A stretch of DNA of 64,000 nt, from assembly GCA_000310025.1 (NCBI GenBank), contig FN649746.1:2678-66677 (forward strand), in the 5' to 3' direction. The notes under the pieces were generated by a model. It did not search any database and was not told the origin of the DNA. It was given only the letters and a program-made list of their open reading frames with translations. The position numbers were made by a program, and so were the translations under genes. Source of the DNA: Ectocarpus siliculosus. Lineage: Eukaryota; Sar; Phaeophyceae; Ectocarpales; Ectocarpaceae. Shown in pieces: positions 33,986-46,900 of this stretch (within the stretch, counting starts at the first letter, position 1; each line of letters starts with the position of its first letter).

Positions 33986-34650
33986 TTATCTTCCGGTGTC
34001 TCCGATGTCTTGCATTCGCCAGTTATTATCATGCGTGAGTCTTTCCACGTTGACTTCTACGTCCTCTGACTTCCATCTAGATATCCCGTCCGCGAGGGTG
34101 TGCTCGCGTCCCGGGATGTGTTTCGCCACGTGACACCATCCGTTTTCGATTTCCGTACGACCAAGCAGTCTCATGAACGGTCCGCTCACCTGTCTCTCGA
34201 GCCCCCGCATCTGTTCACCCATGATAGCGCTGACACATTGTCTCCTCTCATCATGATAGCTTATCCGGGTTGCGTCGGCTTTTCTCCCACGACCATTTGG
34301 ACCACCCAGCATGTTTTTATCATTCCGAGCAATTCTAGCATGTTGCTCGTGATTGCGCTGGTTCTTTGGCTTCTCTTTCCTTTTCAGCTCAGCGATGAAC
34401 GCGGGTTTAAATCGATACCGCCAGAGCACTTTTAGTTCGGGACAGTGTCCGCCTACTGCGTCGAAGCTAGCACCCAATAGGTAGTGACGGAAAGGCGTGC
34501 GTCGGACGTGGTTAAAGAAAAACGCGCTAAGTGACTCTCCTTTCTCCGCGAGTTTAACTTCCAGCGCCCATCTCCAGAAGTCTAGGTCTCCGTGGAACTC
34601 CCAACCGAGACGTACCTGCCGCTTCTGTCTCGACTGTCTGTTAGTCTTGT
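33986..34650 (-). pseudogene. RNase H region of the retrotransposon
   Basis: Continuation of the pol frame after the RT. GASFDAVGGHC and the C-terminal HIPGREHTLADGISRW are typical of retroelement RNase H, where the AD of TLAD marks the last active-site region. It is open in one frame with the segment before it. Confidence 0.65.
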
Positions 34651-34677
34651 CGTGTAGGCCGGTGAGGCGTAAGAGGT

Positions 34678-35912
34678 TCAACACGAAATATTTCCTGCTC
34701 TCGTGACGTGCGCCACGTTCGAGAGTTTTCCTGCCATACTCAGGACCTCTTGCACACTGGCGGATTCTCTGGTCTTTGGCCAATCGTTCTCTAGCGCGGT
34801 TCTGATCGCATCGATCCTGTCGCGTGTTGTCGCGATCGTCATTTTATGGGTATCTATCGTGTGTCCGAGAAAGTCCACTTTCGTATTCCAGTCTGTGCTT
34901 TCGTTCGGAGCGAGAATGGGCGTTCGGCCCGCCTCTGCTGGCGCGAAGAGTCTCACACAGTCAGACGCTATTGACGCGGAGGCTACCAGCGCTGACGCGT
35001 CGTCTGGCGCATGTTGTACTTTCTGTAAAGCGAAATCGTCTACGTACACCCCGCACGAGAAATCATCGTGCGGTCCGCCTCCGTCATGCGGTTTCACGTT
35101 GACATCTCGGGGCACTCGGGCGGGTGGTCCGTCTTCCCACGACTCGAGTTTTCTTACGTGTGACATCATTTCGATCCCTTCGTCTTCTAGTTGTACGTTG
35201 TGCACGTTGGTGTTGCGGTGTGAATGTTCAGCAGCGGACGCCATGACTTCCCAAAAACCGGGCGAACCTGCCCAGCCAACGTCAGTCTGAAGTCGGCGAC
35301 TAGTACGTCTCCTATCACATAGCAGATTTTTTGTGCATCGTCTGGCGCGACTCTCACGTTTCGGTAAGCGTTGTTCACGTCAGCCGTGGACGCTAGTGTC
35401 CTCTTGTCAGGCCATATGACTCTCAAGCGTGTTATTTCAGAAAGGAAAGCAGGTAGAGTCTCTCCGCACAAACAGTCGGGTACTTCTTCTGTTACCGTAT
35501 CCACGTTGACTCCTCCCTTCTGCCCGCGCAGTAGTTTGGGGTCAAAAGAAAAGTCATTGATGATTCTGATTTTTTAGCCTACCACAGCTCCTAGCGGCGA
35601 TACACGAACGCCTTTCATGCGAGCTGCGTCCGCTACGTTAAATACGAGGCATCTGTTCTGTTCGACGTCGTCTATCAGCTTCTTCCACACCAGTTCCGTG
35701 TGGGCGTCTATCGTACTGTGATTTCCGTATCGGAGAGCGCTCTCGAGGTTAGGCGAGTTGTCGTGCGTTTCGCTGGCACACCGTTGTCTACGATGTCGAT
35801 GAGATTCGAAGTCTGGGAAGTGTTTTTTGGTTCCGAAGTGTTGTTCGAGGTCGCTCAGGTTTAGCGGAGGTGACACCAAGGTGCCGCCGATTGCCCTCGT
35901 GACGTCTCCCAA
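34678..35912 (-). pseudogene. Reverse transcriptase of the retrotransposon (one stop, one frameshift)
   Basis: 35912-35574 carries the fingers part (ESALRYGNHSTIDAHTELV) and ends at a TAA inside RVSPLGAVVG. The same frame continues past it with KIRIINDFSFD. 35504-35250 carries TLASTADVNNAYRNV (palm Asp) and VADFRLT. A one-base loss there shifts FGWAGSPGFWEVM into the next frame (35244-34678), which has the catalytic YVDD in CGVYVDDFALQ and then VDFLGHTID. The residues for polymerisation are present but split over frames. Confidence 0.8.
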
Positions 35913-36077
35913 CTTTCCGTCGTTCGTTTCAGAAGCATGCTACCAGTCTTCGCAAGTTCGTGAGAGATTTCCTGTTTTTCATCAAGTCGTGTACCACGTG
36001 CTAGGCATTCCGTTTGTTCTCGCCACATTTCAGCCAGTAGCTTCCCATAAGGAGGTGGCAAGGCTGCCGACCCGTCA

Positions 36078-36509
36078 CTATCCGTGTCTGTTTCCCTCTT
36101 GCTGTATTGTAGGGGTCTTTGTCTCCAATAGATGTATTGGGTCTAGCACTCTTGCGATCTTCTCCCTGGTGCGAGGGGTCTGCTTCTCCCGTATTACGGG
36201 GGTCTTCTCCAGTTTTTCCGCACTGGATATTTCTCTGTCTTTGTCTCCAATGCACGTATTGGGTTTAGCACTCTTGCGATCTTCTCCCTGGTGCGAGGGG
36301 TCTGCTTCTCCCTTATCACGGGGGCCTTCTCTAGAGTTCACACTAGGTCTTTCTCTGTCTTTGTCTCCTATGTATGTATTGGGTCTAGCACTCTTGCGAC
36401 CTTGTCCCTGGTGCGAGGGGTCTGCTTCTCTCTTATCACGGGGGTCATCTCCAGAGTTCACACTGGGTCTATTACCTTCTCCCGTGTTACGGGGGTCTTT
36501 TTCTCTCAC
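36078..36509 (-). repeat. In-frame 120-bp (40-residue) tandem array in the retrotransposon linker
   Basis: GGTCTGCTTCTC recurs at about 36178, 36298 and 36418. On the coding strand it gives repeated DPRDK-EADPSHQG-RKSA-PNT-IGDKDRE units, rich in charged and polar residues. About 3.5 copies, diverging leftward. Confidence 0.85.
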
Positions 36510-36561
36510 TCGTTCGAGTCTGTAGCAAACGGTTATTCTTCTCCTTTGTTACAGGGGTCCA

Positions 36562-36861
36562 TTAGCGCTGGTTCTGCAGTAATTTAGTGTTCATCGCACT
36601 GGTGCTTGATTTACCCTGGCTGGCACTTCTACGAGTAAGCGGTTGTTCTACTCCTTGGTTAGAGGGGTCCATTGGCGCTGGTTCTGCAGAAATTTGACGT
36701 TCATCGCCGTTGGTGTTTGAATTACTCGGGCTCGTACTTCTTCGAGCACACGGTTGTTCTGCTCCTTGGTTAGAGGGTTCTATCAGCACTGGTTCTGCAT
36801 TAATGTCATGTTCGTCACTATTGGTATTTGATGTTACTCGGGCGGGTACTTCTTCTCTCAC
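36562..36861 (-). repeat. In-frame 111-bp (37-residue) tandem array in the retrotransposon linker
   Basis: GCGCTGGTTCTGCA-like words at about 36565, 36675 and 36786. The coding strand gives repeated SNTN-DE--I-AEP---PSNQG-EQP--RRS units. It is a second, unrelated array next to the 40-residue one. Confidence 0.85.
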
Positions 36862-36909
36862 CGTAAACCCGTTTCAGTGCCACCAACCCGGGAAGAGGCG
36901 CTTCAGTTA

Positions 36910-38420
36910 GCGCCATGGTCCTGCTCCTGTCTACAAAAGCTGCTACCGGGTGTCATCCGCCCTCCTCTGCCGCGTTGGCCCCACCTCTTGATGGGGCCCG
37001 TATTGTCAGGAGTTGGTTCCTGCTGCTCCGGGTGGCCTGTAGTTGCTGCTGTAACGGGGGACCGCGGGGCGTGATAAGGCGGGGGCGGGGGCGAGGGCGG
37101 GAGCGGGGCCGAGGGCGGGCGCGGGGGCGGGGGCACGGACTGGCACTGTAGGCGGCGGTCCGGGCGGCGGACCGGGGGGGGCGACGCTGAGGTGAACCTG
37201 TACGTGAATGAGGGTGCGGTGCTGACGGGTGCACTGTTGCCCTTTGCAGAGGGCGTGACACGCGCGGTGGGGGGTGCCCCAGGTGAGGAGGTCCTGCTGG
37301 AACGGGGTCAGCGTCGCCAACGCGTGTTGGTTGGCGACGGGTGCTGCGGTTATCCATGGGCGGGATGCCGATGTCCGCTCGTGGCGTTGCTCGCTGACGC
37401 TTTCCTCTTCTGTGGCTGCGGGAGCCCGGCCAGGCCGTTGTTCAGCTTTCCAACGATGGCGTTGGCGCTGCCTTCCGCGGTGAGACCGCGCAGCCGCGAA
37501 AACGCGGGGGGGGGGCGGGTTACACGTCGTCAGCTGCCGGCGGTGAGATGTCGTGGTCGGCGCGGGTCGTGGCGCCGAGGTCCGAGATGTTACCGAGATA
37601 CTCGTTGATGTCGATGTTGGTGTCGGTGATCAGGCGCGTCTTCACCGCTGCTTCGTGACCCGTGATCTCCGCAGAATGAAGGCTGACGTAGTCCCGGGCA
37701 TTGGACACAATGAGGCTGACCTTTGCTTTCAGTTGTTGCCTGCGACGGGTTGATGGTTCACCTGCGGCGTGTGTGCCATGGTCCAGCACGGCGAAGAATG
37801 CTTTCACGAACGTCTCGAGATGAACGATGAAGTCGCGTGGCTGCGGGGTCCACCCCGTAGGGAGGGGTGGGGAGAACTTGGCAATGTCGACGTTGGTGAG
37901 GGTCATCAGCGAATCGATTATTTCGGCATCGGGGTAGGCCACTACGTAGTTCGTGAAAGCATTCTTCGCCGTGCTGGACCACGGCACACACGTCGCCAGG
38001 GGCTGTAGCGCGAGCTAGCCACCTAAAGGGAGATCGATGGGCTGGGGCTGGTCTTGCTGCTGGATGCCGCCAGGAGGGAAGTGGCCTAGCTGCTGTTGCT
38101 GCTGATGATGCTGCTGCTGGTGCTGGTACTGCTGGTGCTGGTGCTGGTGCTGGTGCTGCATCCTGAGCTCCAGGTTGCTGAGTCGTTCGCTTGATCTTTT
38201 AGCAGTACAGAGGACTGGTTGAGGGGGGGAGGTGGGCCTCCCAACCCGGCTGGCGCGGCTCCGCCCGCGTTCTGGCCTCCTCCTGCTGGGGGGGCCGCGT
38301 TGTTGTTTCCCCCCGCCTGTTGGTTTCCCGGCGCTCCTGCTGGCTGGTTCCGCTGCTGCTGCCTGTCCGCCACCATGGCCTGTCCGCCACCATGGGGGGC
38401 TGCCACTGCTTCTCTTCCTC
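36910..38420 (-). pseudogene. Gag-like region of the retrotransposon
   Basis: The minus strand encodes a Gly/Pro/Gln/Asn-rich start (38406-38199), a His/Gln run (38160-38086) ending PIDLPLGG and a stop. A globular-looking frame follows at 37987-37520 (KNAFTNYVVAYPDAEIIDSL, HLETFVKAFFAVLDHG). A Pro/Ala-rich end (37320-37006) contains CHALCKGQQCTRQH, possibly a decayed zinc knuckle. No homology is claimed beyond position and composition. Confidence 0.5.
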
Positions 38421-38600
38421 CGCCGCCGCTGATCTGTTGTTGGTTAGCTGCGGGCGGTGGTCGGTCGGGAGGCGGCGGTGGTGGCGGTGGCGGTGGCGAT
38501 TCACGGTTATACCGAATCCTTCGTTTCTGATTGGACGAAACTAATCTCTGTCCCGTACAGTCCCGCTTGTTGTACAGTCCCGTCTTGAATCACTGTACGG

Positions 38601-41600
38601 CCCTTTGGCACCACCGAGGGCTATTCGCCCACCTTGCGGTATAAACGTCATTCACGCAATACCTCCACTCTACTTCACGAGAGCGCGCGCTGTCTAAACA
38701 GGTCTGAGATGCTTTGACATGGCCCGTTCATGAAAATCACGCAGCCTTTCATGAACTTCAAGCAGCTTCAAAGTTGTGCCCATGACGACACGCGGCGGCT
38801 CGGAAGATTCATCTCTTCGGCTTCGCGCATCCCTGGGGATACATGGCCGAAGTGCAGCACACAGAGCAGTACCCACCGTAACACGTGGAAGTCTGGGAAA
38901 CCGTTTGGGTTCGCTAATGGTTGACGGGAGGCTGTCGACAGTACCAACACAAAAGACGAGGGGCTTCACCTTTCACAGGCCCAGGGCAACATCTGCTTCT
39001 GGACCAGCTCTCGCCAAGGACTACTACCATGTCGAGGGTAACTCAGACACGGATGATGACACGATGGCACCACCTGATTTGACAACAGAACCTGGTGCTG
39101 GGACTGCTGGGGTGTCTTTGAAGGCTAGACCACGTCGTGCAAGGCCGGCGACCACCCCAATGAGAAGGTACGACGTTACCCGGCACTGGCGTTGGACGAA
39201 CTTGATCGAACTCGTAGACAAACGCAACGACGCAACTAATTCCAGACCCAATAGCGGAGACACGTGCAGAACAAGCCGCTTGAGAAAATGGGCGTATTCC
39301 ACGTGCACACGTGCAGAACAAGCCGCTTGAGAAAATGGGCATATTTGGTCTCTCCTCGTAGGCAAAGGACATTCCAGTAGTTCCATGGCCATAGACTACT
39401 CTAAGCTGATACTAGCTATGGGGGGGTAATGAGCCGCGTGGTGCGACTCAATACCTTGCAGTAGTCTTATCTGCGATGCTGATGGTGCACGAATCCCGAC
39501 ACACACTAGCGTGAATCGTTTGTCGTGCAGCAGTGTGCACCACAGAGGGGCAGCAGGCGAGCGACGGGAGCGAAGATGATGGTATGTGCGGCCACCGTTC
39601 AAAATTTTGCACTTTACATGCGGTTGCTCCTTTCCGTTTTGATGCACATGCACGAAGAAACAAAATGTGAAGTCTTCCCGCTGTGTGGACGCAAACACGC
39701 ACATCTGGGCATCTGGAAGAAGCACACATACATGCGGCACCCCCCTGGCGGCGAGCGTGTAACACATCACACCGTCGAGGAACACGACCAGCAGCGTAGA
39801 GATAGAATGGTGACACGACAGATGGCAAATATTGCGTCAGGCTCACAACTTGCCCGCCACATTCGTCCTAAGCCTTTCGAGTTTCCCGCCCAAGTGAAAG
39901 CAAGCAGTCCAGCATGAACCAAAAACAACTAAAGCCATTGATGGTCATGTGACGTCATGACTTTGATGCGAGAGGCCGAGAGGCCCTGCTGCAGCCCTAC
40001 AGCAGCAACAACAGCATGCAGGGCACGGCTTTCTTTGCGAAGACAGTCAGTAGCGCGGCGCAAGTACGCAATCTGAACCGATCCCGCGGGGAACCATCCT
40101 GATAACGAACAGCAGCAGCAGTAGTAGACCCTCACGCCCTCGACGGATCCTCTCGATGATGGTCGGTGTGATCTGGACCTGGGAAGGTGTGTTATTTGTG
40201 TGATAATCGGTCTGCTCTTTTTGAAGCAGTTGGTTGGACCCACTCAACATCAATAAATACCCGCCAGGTTTACACATGGCGCATGCCTACAGTATACCCA
40301 CGGTGCACAGGTCGTATAGGCCCGGCCCCTCCTGGTTTTCATAGCTGGTCTCAGACCAGCGTCTCAGCGGTGATGCGTTTGTTGGTGGTGTTCTTGCGTC
40401 TCTGTCGGTGTTTCTTGTCCGGGTCTGAATCGCGCGCGCGATCTCCGCTTTTGTGCACGCCTTTTCGCGTAGAAACCCTGGGGTTGGGGAGCAAAATCTC
40501 CTACGAATATAGGCTACACATGCCGGTGAAGCACGGCCATCTGCTCTCGGAGCACGACGAAACCGGTTTGGAGAAGAGCGCGCTATTTTCCTTCTTCCTC
40601 AGAAGCGAGCAGATCGTCAATCGGTGCCCTATAGATCTCCTTCTGGTCCCAAAGGTGTGCTAAATAGGCTTCTCGGAAACCAAGTTTTGGGGGCCCTGTA
40701 TCGCGCGGCGCAACTTTGGCCGATATATGGAGCCTTTTTTTACCCTCCTGGGGACGAAGGGAAAAAATGTCGATCGCTTCGCTCGCTCCGCGGCTCATTA
40801 AAAACAATGAACACAAAAATCCAAACGCCCTGCATCAAAGCACGAAATTTTGCTTCAAAAACTGAAACTCGGCCCGGAACAAACGCAAACGGAGAAAGTT
40901 GAAAATCTTACAGAAAAAGAAGAACCTTGAGCTTGTTGCCGAGAATCGGAAGCTGAGCCAATACGCGAAAATATTTCCTCAGTAGTACCTGTGCAAGTAA
41001 AAAAAGACCTGAAGAAAAGTATCCTGTCAATCCCTACGAAGACCTGGGCGTATCAGGCTCCCCAAGCCAAACTGGAGGCACGCGCGTCGATTGTTGGATG
41101 ACTAGCTGTGTCCGAGCGTTATCTGCGCGCACCCCTGCTTTGCCGGGTCATTTTGTGAACACCCCTCTATACACGCAGGATGAGGCGTCTAGTAGATAGA
41201 AAGCACAAACGCCCCCTAGAATATTGTGACTGCGTTTACACAACACCGCTCCGAACGCTGTGTAGATTGTAGGGCCTCTACTGCTGGTAGTTAATGTAGC
41301 GTGCGTACACAAGTAGTACGATGCGATGATCTTTCCCTATTCTGACGGGGGGCCAAAACCACGCTCTAACCGCGAAGCGCGCATACAATGTTTGGACTAT
41401 GTATGTGTGAAATGCACGCAGTTAATGGAATCTCCCCACAAACTGTGTATCGCAGGAGGGTCGACCCGCTGGGCCTTGTGGCCAGGCCTGGTGTTCTACC
41501 TACTGAACAGCTCCAGCCCAGCCGCAGTGAACTCGCTCGGGTTTTATCCCGCTCGCTCAGATCCAATCCTTCTGGTGAGGGCTCCTTCCACCAACGTTAG

Positions 41601-42442
41601 CTCCAATGTCCACCCCACCCCGCCTCCCGCGCTCCGCTCCACGTTAGCCTGTACACGAACAATCGATTAAACAGTTGTTTTATGCAAGGAGAAAGGCGAA
41701 AGGAGGCGGTCCTTTCTCATTCTCCACCGACGATTTCCGTGCCATTTACAGCGTTGCTTGCTTTCTCGAAGGCAACTCCTATCCCTCTAACATCGCTTTG
41801 CCGGCACGTCCGCGTGCTTTCCGGCTGAAAAAACTCCAGCAATGATGCAAGCGTTCTACGCCCGACAGCATATTAGGGTACACGGGCATAACCGAAGGCC
41901 ATGGTCGAGCCTGTACATGGACAGAAGAACCAAAAACGTGAGTTTGACCCTTCCGTAAACTAGTACCCATGGGAATTTTCCCTCGCCTCGCTTTCAACAT
42001 ATGTCAGAAGCGTCGATAGTACAAAGGCGCAGCATCTGGAGGGAAAAACTGCCGATACTTTTTGCGTGCGCGAAGAGAAGGTGAAGGGACGAGTGATGAA
42101 TCCCTCGTGAAAAGTCTCACCGACGGGGAAACATGCGAAACATAAATATTTTGCAGGGCTTGGGGAAATGTCCTCAACTCCCGCTCACTCGGGAGCAAGC
42201 AGTGGCAGCTCAAACGCGAAGTGCGTGGCTCCCAGCCCCAGGTACCGGCCCCCCTAAAAAACGTGTAGACCATCCGGGGGTTATAGGGTCAAGCGGTTCA
42301 CAAGAATGCACAAGTTGTCTCGCCAAAACAAGATCCATCCGTCAGCATGGTGTTGTTGTGGACGGGATGATGCCAATGGTGTGTCTGGCCCGACGTTGAC
42401 AGAGCTTGACGATATGCCCACTGCTGTGCTGTGCACGTGCAG
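38601..42442. other. Long stretch without a recognised gene
   Basis: Only short frames are seen. One exon-like segment at 41457-41571 (acceptor TGTGTATCGCAG, donor TCTG|GTGAGG, residues like RVDPLGLVARPGVLPTEQL) could be an upstream exon of the PHD-finger gene. At 39525-39917 there is an open frame of about 130 codons without recognised motifs. Confidence 0.4.
39250..39340 (+). repeat. ~45-bp tandem duplication
   Basis: ACGTGCAGAACAAGCCGCTT followed by GAGAAAATGGGC occurs twice, at 39262-39293 and 39307-39338, separated by a short CACGTG-containing spacer. Confidence 0.85.
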
Positions 42443-43335
42443 ATCTCTTTGGAATCTGACGAACCTCAGAGGGGTACTTCCGCGGCGAACCCGATGTACC
42501 TTCGGCGGATGAGAATGATGATGAAGGCCAGCGAGCCTCCAAAGCCAAGGGAAGAGAAAATCTACCCGTTTCGGCCCTGGCAGGTAAGCGGGGACAGGAT
42601 AATGTCGTCGCTACATTTCTGGTTGAAAGCGTCTCAAGACTAAATACTGCCGTAAGGCATGTGAATGGCAGGTTTAGTTTTGGTAGCCTCCGCTCTACGC
42701 CTCTGGTCAGCATTTTTGGCGCGTTTGCTCTGCGAGGGAATCTGTTACCACCTTTGCATCTACTCACGGTACTCGCGCAATTTTTTTCACCACCGTCATA
42801 ACCTGGCGTTCGTGGCTTCATAACCAGATGCCACTCTCCCCGACTCCACTCCCACACCAATGGTTGTCCCCATCCGTTGTGTTTCACGGCTCACCCTGGC
42901 TAATTTCGGTCCCTGTTGAACACGACTGCGGGCCGCCGTGCACACTAACGGCGCAAGCCTCACATCTGGGAGCGCATGTTCAGGTGCGACTTCTGTCTGC
43001 GAGTGGTCTCTTCGGGGATAACTCGCGTACCGTGCATCGTCTGCGACATCGTCGCTCACATTGGCTGCCTTCACAACGCCGTCCTGGAGGCCGAAGGCGG
43101 AACGCGCTCTCCCGCCGAATGCGGAACGGGTATTGGGAACGATCTTCGGGCCGTTCTCGGACAAAATCCTCAGAGAACGGCCTTCGACGACGACGATAGT
43201 GGTGTATTGGGCGGAAGCAGTGATGGTGCCAGCGATACCAGCGGTTCTGAAGCCGGACATGAGCCTCGAGTATGGGTGTGCGGACACTGCACAAAGGAGC
43301 ACCTGTTGCAAATGGAAGAAAAGGGCGAGTGGTAG
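42443..43335 (+). CDS. PHD-type zinc finger protein (two exons, 5' incomplete)
   Basis: Exon 42443-42583 (acceptor GTGCACGTGCAG, donor CAG|GTAAGC) joins in phase 0 to 42958-43335. The join reads IYPFRPWQ-PHIWERMF, then the finger: CDFC, CIVC four residues before HIGC, an acidic Ser/Gly-rich loop, and WVCGHC. That is the C4-H-C3 pattern with the Trp two residues before the last Cys pair, as in PHD fingers, which usually bind histone tails; the loop before the last pair is unusually long (~65 residues). The stop is TAG at 43333. The 5' end is not found, and the exon may instead splice on into the IQ/PH gene 600 bp downstream, but no donor of the right phase is visible after the finger. Confidence 0.6.
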
Positions 43336-43932
43336 CTCTGCCCGATGGATGAACGAGGAAGCGTGGGCGTTTACGGGTGGTCCGGATTGTGCCTGACGTT
43401 AGATTTCAACACACCATGGCTGTCATACACTCAGGATGGTGTAAACCTTAACTTTCACCACTCTCTGGGCCTGTCAATAAGAATCGTGATGAGGGGGCAT
43501 GCAAGGTACCCCACCCCTCCGGGATACCTCCAGGAATATAGAATGCCAAGGTTCTGACGAAACGCCTGGACGGCATAACCCCTGGCCGTACGCAGTCTGT
43601 CAGATGATGCGTGTGCTGTGGTGTCGGCCAAGTTGTCCCCCAGGAAAAAAGCTTTGAAGCAACAAACGTGCGAAGCTAGATTGCCCTGCCTCATACTTCA
43701 CAACGCCTTCGACAGTGATCTGTACGTGTTGTTGAGGGCCTGTGGGTAAGAGGGTTGCTACTACACTCCAATGAGACCAAAACCAGATCCAAAAAATACT
43801 ATTCTCAGTTAGATTACTGGCAAAACGCGACGAGTAGATGGGTCGGGTTGGCTTGGGGCGTGAAAAACTCAACAAATCTTGCCCCTCCCCATTGCTGTTG
43901 TTTTTTTGAATGCCTGAAATCCAACAAACCAG

Positions 43933-46900
43933 CGGCGGTGATGGCGGCGGCCTGTGATACGAGTGATCAATCGCGTCTCCGTAACTGGAAGGGTGGTTTC
44001 TCGGGGGGCTTAGACGATGACGAGGAGGTAGGTTTGTACTGTTATGAGGCCTTCCTTCGCCGAGTCGAGTCAGGTGTGCTGGTGCTGGTATGGATTTTGG
44101 TCCGAAAGGCCTTTTTATCTTTTGACGCTGCTACTCTTCGCGTAGATCCCGTGCTCATTGACTCCACCGGACGCCTTTCGCACGGAGAACACCAACACCC
44201 TCGGGGTACTCGTAGGCGGTGAGGAATGGTTATGTGTTTGTCCCTTCTTCCCACGGTATCGAGAACGTCCTGTTTCTAATTTTGGGTGTACTCACTGCCT
44301 CTGCTCGTGCTGTGTACTGTGCTTCTCCCCGGCGCTCAATAGTATGACCCACAACAACGCACAGTGCTAGACGGCATAACGTTCGTTCAAGCTAGGTGGA
44401 GAGGAACACGGGCGAGACGCAAGCAGGACGCGCTCAAACACGTGAGAGTGCCGCTGCCGCATGCCTTTACCATGCTTGGGTCCACGTTAACATTTTTTTT
44501 TCACACCCTCATTCCATATACCACGTGCAGTGTTTCGTTCGTCGAGATGTTTGAGCGAAACAATAGTGCTAGGTGGCGTACATGGGATGGATATCATGTG
44601 GTACATCCGTTTGGTGTGCTTGCACTGCTTTCCGACGACACTCGATGCGACCGTAACGTGGCCTTGACCATCACGCTTCTTTTCCATCTCTTAATACTGC
44701 TTTCGAGGTACTACATACACCGTAAACATGACCACGCTGGATGTGGTTCCAACATAGGCCAGTCCTTGAAACCCATTCCTGTCGCCCACCCCAGTCACAC
44801 TTCAGAGCTTGGACGTTGGAGGTGGTGGGTGTCGACGGTCTTACGATCGCCTCAAGAACTGTCCGCAATGTAAGTAAACACTGGCAATGCAACCAACCAA
44901 TCACAGCGCGAATAAAGTCCGAGAGAAACAGGGGCGATAGTGAGCGAACGTTTCACGCGAACGCCCAGGAATCCGGTGCAATTTGGGCGACATGACTAAA
45001 ACCGGTAAAACTATAGTCTACGTGACGCGAAACACACCTGTGACGAAAGTAGAACTTGAGGCAGTAGGGAGAAGCTCCCCCTGGAGCATTGTCTGTACTC
45101 TTCGTCTTCTTTCGGTGACTTCCTTGTGTGATTGGAGATCTCCACGGCTTTTCTGAGCGTCGTCTTGAGTGCTCGCTTTGGCCCCTCCCCCACCGTCATT
45201 TACCCACAAGCCTCAAGCACTCAGCACTGGCAACAACGGCAAGACCTCTTCCGCTTCAGATACGACATGGCACCCGTGTTTGCACCAGTACCAGTACCGG
45301 GTCGTGGTCACCGTCATCCAGGACATGGCCCCTGTAGGAATCGAGAGCTCCGCCCCGCCCGTGCAGCTCTTTCGCTTCGACACACCAGCCTTGTCTGCCG
45401 CTACCACTGCTACGGCCGATGATGTCGAGGCGGCTGGGGCTGCGGCTGCGGCTGGGATTCCTGCCGCGATGAACAAGGGTGGAGCACGGCCTCTCACCCC
45501 CCGGTCGATGATCGGGGGATCGGCAACCGAGCAAGCCAGCGTGAAGTTCAGCAGCGAAGTAGGTCAAGTGCTGTTTTTTTTGTGGTCGTGGTGCTGTCTG
45601 CTGTTGTTGCTGGTAAGGTTGTAGTTTCAGGCATGTTGGCTCATGTTGTCAAAAATCGCGGCTTGGCCTTTCTTGCAAACTCCGCCGTCAAGGACAGCAG
45701 GGTAGCGCTAGCCGTTGCGGATAACTAGCAATTGTATATGGTTTTAGATTAGACTATAGCTGCGTGCTTCACGTCGTGCCTCCCGCCCTCTCTTGCTTCC
45801 CGCACGGCATGTACCATGATTCCGGGCGCCCCCACTCGTTCAGCTACTCTGTGTGTTTGTTTCTAACGTCCTCCATGACCTCCGTCGGCGTCTCGTCCTG
45901 TCGTATCGCCCTGGAAAAGATATTCGTTCCTGGAACCAAGCCTTGGGTTACAGCAGTCTTCACCGTTGTGCGTCAGGTGAAAACAATCTCGAGGTTGCCT
46001 TGAAGTTAGCAACTTTCCGAAAACCAAAACACGAGGTTGCTGAACGTAAGGCAGGCGAGAGCTCAGCTGCAATATTTTCTCTTGATTAAATCGCTGCTGT
46101 TGTGGCGATGAGCACGTACTGAACCCTGTGACCATGAAATAACTACCGTATTACCGACTGCATATATAGACCACCCCAAATATTCTTCTGTATCAAGATA
46201 TTCTAAAGTTGATCGCGGTACCCTTGCTTCCTTTCTCTTCACCCCCCCTCTTTCAGCTTGTCTCATATGCCAGTACCCCTCAGCCTGTAATCCAGCATGT
46301 GCTTGGTTGGAGCCAAGAGGTCACGCCATCGGGGCTTCTCTCTTGGACCAACCGCCCCTGCCTCCCTTCTAGTTTGTAGCTGTGGTGACACATGACTGAG
46401 CAACTCTGAGCGTGCTCCGAGCTCATGCGCCCGAGAGACTACAGCAACAGAGAAACAGAAACGGCCACCATTGCAACACGGTTCACTCGCGCTGCTCTCG
46501 CCATTCCCCTCTTGCTCCACCGTGTTTTCCGCTGCGTTGCCGATACTCGGCGTGAGCAACCCCCTGTACGTTCCCTGAGCAGAGTATCCCGCACGAGACT
46601 AAGGAAAAGGCGTCGCCAACGAAAGGAAAGCGAGGGAGAGCGGCGGCGGCAGCGGCGGCAGCGGCAAAAGTTGCAGCGGCGGCGGCGGCGGCGGCGGCGG
46701 CGGCAGCGGCGCCACCGGTTTTGGTTGGCCAAGCGCACGCCCATCTCAACAAGGACCTATGTAGAGGGACTAGCCGGTACTTTTCTCTCCCGCTCAGTTC
46801 CCAATACTTCCCGGTGGACACTTTGCAAGTGAGGCCTCCGCCGTGCTCCATGGCGCTCGTAACTCAGCGTAGGGAACCGTTTATACCGATGTCAGGATAG

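Larger units (their letters stand above)
32765..38600 (-). mobile_element. Decayed tyrosine-recombinase (DIRS/Ngaro-like) retrotransposon
   Basis: Reading on the minus strand, the order is gag-like region (38.4-36.9 kb), repeat-rich linker (36.9-36.1 kb), reverse transcriptase (35.9-34.7 kb), RNase H (34.6-34.0 kb) and tyrosine recombinase (33.9-32.77 kb). The last domain in place of a DDE integrase defines the YR-retrotransposon class. Each part is broken by stops or frameshifts, so the copy is inactive. I could not define the terminal repeats, and the boundaries are approximate. Which subgroup it belongs to (DIRS, Ngaro, PAT or other) depends on the repeat arrangement and phylogeny, which cannot be read here. 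Confidence 0.8.

Noticed and set aside
33547-34038. Plus-strand frames over the retrotransposon
   Set aside because: They are antisense shadows. Catalytic motifs of RT, RNase H and recombinase are all on the minus strand.
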